A DNA stretch of 64,000 nucleotides, taken from Endotrypanum monterogeii. Taxonomy: Eukaryota > Euglenozoa > Kinetoplastea > Trypanosomatida > Trypanosomatidae. Shown piece by piece: positions 61,695-64,000 of this stretch. The stretch's first letter is position 1, and every line of letters begins with the position of its first letter. The translations under genes were made by a program, and so were the position numbers. The DNA is taken from contig CM007320.1 in NCBI GenBank assembly GCA_000333855.2, positions 620,867-684,866 of the forward strand, written 5' to 3'. The notes beneath the pieces are model-generated. The model saw only the letters and a program-made list of their open reading frames with translations, was not told where the DNA came from and ran no database searches.

Positions 61695-62355
61695 TAGAAC
61701 AGCAACTTCGGATACACAAACGAGTTTTGTATGTGTGTGTGTGTGTGTGTGTGTTTGTGTGTGTTTCGATTTTCCTCACAGTCCTGATTCGAAGAAGAAG
61801 TGAAGTGCGCGAAGAATTCCTCACCGCGCTGCAACAGAGCGAGAAGCACAGCCAATTGTACATGAAAGGAGGAACAGGGGGGGGGGGGGCACAGCATGAC
61901 AACCAGTGCTGAAGGCGGAAACATGAACGTGCAATGAACACGAGAGTGAACAGAGAACGGCTATGTTCCAAATATTCCACAGAAAGGTCGCAGAGGTTTC
62001 AAAGAGCGCACAGCACACATTCCAAGAGACTAACCCGAAACCAAAAAAAAATGTGGCTCTTCAATGCCGAAAGAGCAACCACGATAAGTGAGCTACTTGC
62101 CTTCAATATTGTTTCGGTAAGTCCTATGGATCTTCTTTTGACTCCGGCCACAAACTACGGATATGCCCCCCCTTTTTTTTTCAGATACCAAAGACAGTCG
62201 CAAGCCACGCACCTGTCACAACGGGGAGGGGGGGAGTACATGTAGAGGGAGCATACGTGAAGTTCCATGGAAGGGAATGACATCCCGAGAACATCAGAGT
62301 AGCGCTAACAACACCCGCACACAGACACGCAGACTGACATACCGCATGAGACAGC
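61695..62355. other. Gap between COG3 and the partial upstream gene
   Basis: (GT)n at about 61733-61765, a 13-base G run at 61877-61889 and a T run at 62172-62181. No gene seen. Confidence 0.6.
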
Positions 62356-64000
62356 TCACTTAAGCGTGGATTCCTCAGTTCTCGAGAGGCACGCTGTAAA
62401 GCAGCAGAGCAGCTCCTCGTACACCTTTGAAAAGCGAGCCTTTGCGTTTGAGGCATCGACGGAGGAGGTCTGAGACGCGAGAGGCGACACCTCGCCGGTC
62501 ACGGGATGTGAATGCAGCATCGCCACGTCGAGCCTCCCAGGACCACAAAAAAGGCGTAGTACCTCCAGCAGCAGTTTGGGCCCATTAGCTGCCCATGAAC
62601 GCTGTGCGTGTGCGAACCTTGTCAGCAGCACCTCACCGCTCGCTACTAGCATAGAAAAGAGTTCATCGCTGTCGCTTTGCGGCGCGGTCGACAGCATCGA
62701 CAAATTTGCCAGCCAAGGCATTGCGAACAGCATCCATGCGTCGACAGCGGCCGACAGTCGCCACTCTGTTCCTGCAGCACACAGATGGCGAAGAGCGAGA
62801 GCAGTGTATTCCTTCCAAATGTCAGCATCTGCACCGTATTGGCGCACACGATCGGCTGCCGCCGCCAGCACAAGCAACTCCTCTGTCGAGAAGGAGCCTG
62901 GCGAGTGGCTGAAGAGACCTTGGAAGTCGGTTGCCACCCACAGTCGTTGAAGCGCCACTACCAGCATTTGTGTGTCAGTTGCCACAACCGAGGTTGAGGG
63001 CGACCACATGTCGGTGCGGAGGAGACACGCTAGCAGCCGTATACACCGCCTCGCCTGAGCAGCAGGAGCGGCAGTGGTAGAGGCGTGCAGTAATGTGGTG
63101 GGGTCTCCATCTGTAATTAATCGAGCAAGTCTTAGGGGTGCACAGGCGTAGGTTTCGATCTCGGGATCGCCACGCACCAGGCACGGTGAGGCATGCAGTG
63201 AGTAACGGCGCAGAGCAGCCCGCTCAGAGGTCGGCAACGGAAGTGGAATCGAGCGTGCCACCCCTGCGAGCTCTTGTGCATATGCTTCGATAAGATTACG
63301 AAAGCGCCGCTGCATGATATTTGCGCAACTGCATCCACCTCGACTCGTTGGCGCAGTGGTGATGGGTGAAAAAAAGTCCCGCGTCGTCGCACGGCCGTAC
63401 TGCAAGGAGTGCAGAGCAGAAAATCGGGCGAGCTCCCAGCATGCATGTAGATGCAACACATCATCCAAAGCACCCATTGCCTCCTCCTTACCTGACCTCG
63501 GCGTACCGGTTTGTATGCATGATGCAAGCGCGCGGTGTAGCACGGTCCACAGCACCTGGGCCGACACGCGTTGCTGCGCCGGCTGCCGAAGCTCCGAGAC
63601 GGCGCTGAGAAGCGCGATGGCGTGATGCACTACTCTTGGGAGTGGGAGACGCTTGGCCTGAGAGGCGAGTTTGCCAACGGCAAGCACGACAAATGCGTCG
63701 TAAGTCGCAGGTGGCGGGACGTGAAAGAAGCGCAAAGTGTTTACCACGCCCACCAAGTCATTGATGGCAGCTGTTCGCCCAAGTGACATGAAAGCCTTCT
63801 CTGTTCGCACAAACGAGTCCAAGCGAAACAAGGCGCTCTCCGCCAAACGTTGCAATGGTGCGTCCATCGCCGCCTTGCTCCATACACCGCTTCGGCCAGA
63901 ACCACAGTCACTCAGTGGGATCGACCGCAGCTCCAAGTACGTGTCAGGGCTTGTGCATCCAGACCGACACAGTCCGCGGAGCAGTGCACAGCACTGCCGC
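62356..64000 (-). CDS. Unknown helical protein, 5' end beyond the window
   Basis: The frame ends at 62356 and stays open to the window edge. The first ATG inside is at 63867 (about 503 residues). Upstream codons up to 64000 continue as ordinary coding sequence (a Cys/Leu/Arg-rich helix, then SPDTYLELRSIPLSDCGSG), so the true start probably lies outside. The visible protein is rich in Ala, Leu and Arg, with repeated helical pairs: LVGVVNTLRFFHVPPPATYDAFV, QLVWTVLHRALAS-type segments and RLARLITDGD. This resembles helical-repeat proteins such as the RAP/FASTK or octotricopeptide-like mitochondrial RNA factors of kinetoplastids. I see no diagnostic motif, so no function is assigned. It is the most upstream gene in the transcription unit seen here. 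Confidence 0.8.
   Translation of the reverse strand, partial: RQCCALLRGLCRSGCTSPDTYLELRSIPLSDCGSGRSGVWSKAAMDAPLQRLAESALFRLDSFVRTEKAFMSLGRTAAINDLVGVVNTLRFFHVPPPATYDAFVVLAVGKLASQAKRLPLPRVVHHAIALLSAVSELRQPAQQRVSAQVLWTVLHRALASCIQTGTPRSGKEEAMGALDDVLHLHACWELARFSALHSLQYGRATTRDFFSPITTAPTSRGGCSCANIMQRRFRNLIEAYAQELAGVARSIPLPLPTSERAALRRYSLHASPCLVRGDPEIETYACAPLRLARLITDGDPTTLLHASTTAAPAAQARRCIRLLACLLRTDMWSPSTSVVATDTQMLVVALQRLWVATDFQGLFSHSPGSFSTEELLVLAAAADRVRQYGADADIWKEYTALALRHLCAAGTEWRLSAAVDAWMLFAMPWLANLSMLSTAPQSDSDELFSMLVASGEVLLTRFAHAQRSWAANGPKLLLEVLRLFCGPGRLDVAMLHSHPVTGEVSPLASQTSSVDASNAKARFSKVYEELLCCFTACLSRTEESTLK

Noticed and set aside
1..64000. CRISPR arrays, insertion sequences, strand-switch region, centromere or replication origin
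   Set aside because: No regularly spaced repeats, transposase genes or change of coding strand were seen. The UMS 12-mer bound by UMSBP was not noticed in the window, although I could not search exhaustively.

Overview
The window looks like nuclear chromosomal DNA from a trypanosomatid, most likely Leishmania or a close relative in the Leishmaniinae. Every convincing gene lies on the minus strand and is one uninterrupted reading frame. Gene order is therefore read from high to low coordinates, as in a single polycistronic transcription unit. Long AT- and homopolymer-rich gaps carry (TA)n, (CA)n/(GT)n, poly-A and poly-G tracts. Polypyrimidine tracts followed by AG sit upstream of several starts, as expected for spliced-leader trans-splicing. 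Two CCHC zinc-knuckle proteins of the kinetoplastid HEXBP/UMSBP type and the beta-5 sequence support this placement. From memory, clathrin heavy chain and proteasome beta-5 lie near each other on chromosome 36 of Leishmania species; I cannot check synteny here, and the exact species is not determined.

Layout in the direction of transcription: (1) an unknown protein at 62356-64000 that runs off the window edge; (2) COG3, a Golgi tethering subunit, 58830-61694; (3) a giant BEACH/WD40 protein, 43655-56674; (4) PIG-C/GPI2, first step of GPI-anchor synthesis, 41423-42583; (5) a Ser/Pro-rich disordered protein, 36432-38078; (6) the mitochondrial protease ATP23, 32813-33766; (7) an IQ-motif protein, 29281-32148; (8) a queuosine-salvage (DUF2419/QNG1) enzyme, 26896-28533; (9) an RsuA/RluB-type pseudouridine synthase homologue whose catalytic Asp is replaced, 23484-25991; (10) proteasome beta-5, 21554-22462; (11) a nine-knuckle HEXBP-type protein, 19561-20370; (12) a six-knuckle UMSBP-type protein, 14270-14677; (13) clathrin heavy chain, 2696-7783.

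Trypanosomatid polycistrons are not functional operons, so neighbours need not cooperate. Even so, three genes here are large membrane-traffic proteins (clathrin, COG3, BEACH). Two others act on RNA modification (queuosine salvage and the pseudouridine-synthase-like protein).

The gaps around the two zinc-knuckle genes are unusually long: 6.5 kb between clathrin and UMSBP, and 4.9 kb between UMSBP and HEXBP. They contain no confident gene, but they hold palindromes, complex-sequence islands and one or two weak small reading frames. The most interesting observations are the probable catalytic-site loss in the pseudouridine synthase homologue, a perfect poly-T/poly-A hairpin just upstream of GPI2, the expanded queuosine-salvage protein, and a GC-rich, frame-broken island at about 39.4-41.1 kb that may be a retroposon remnant.
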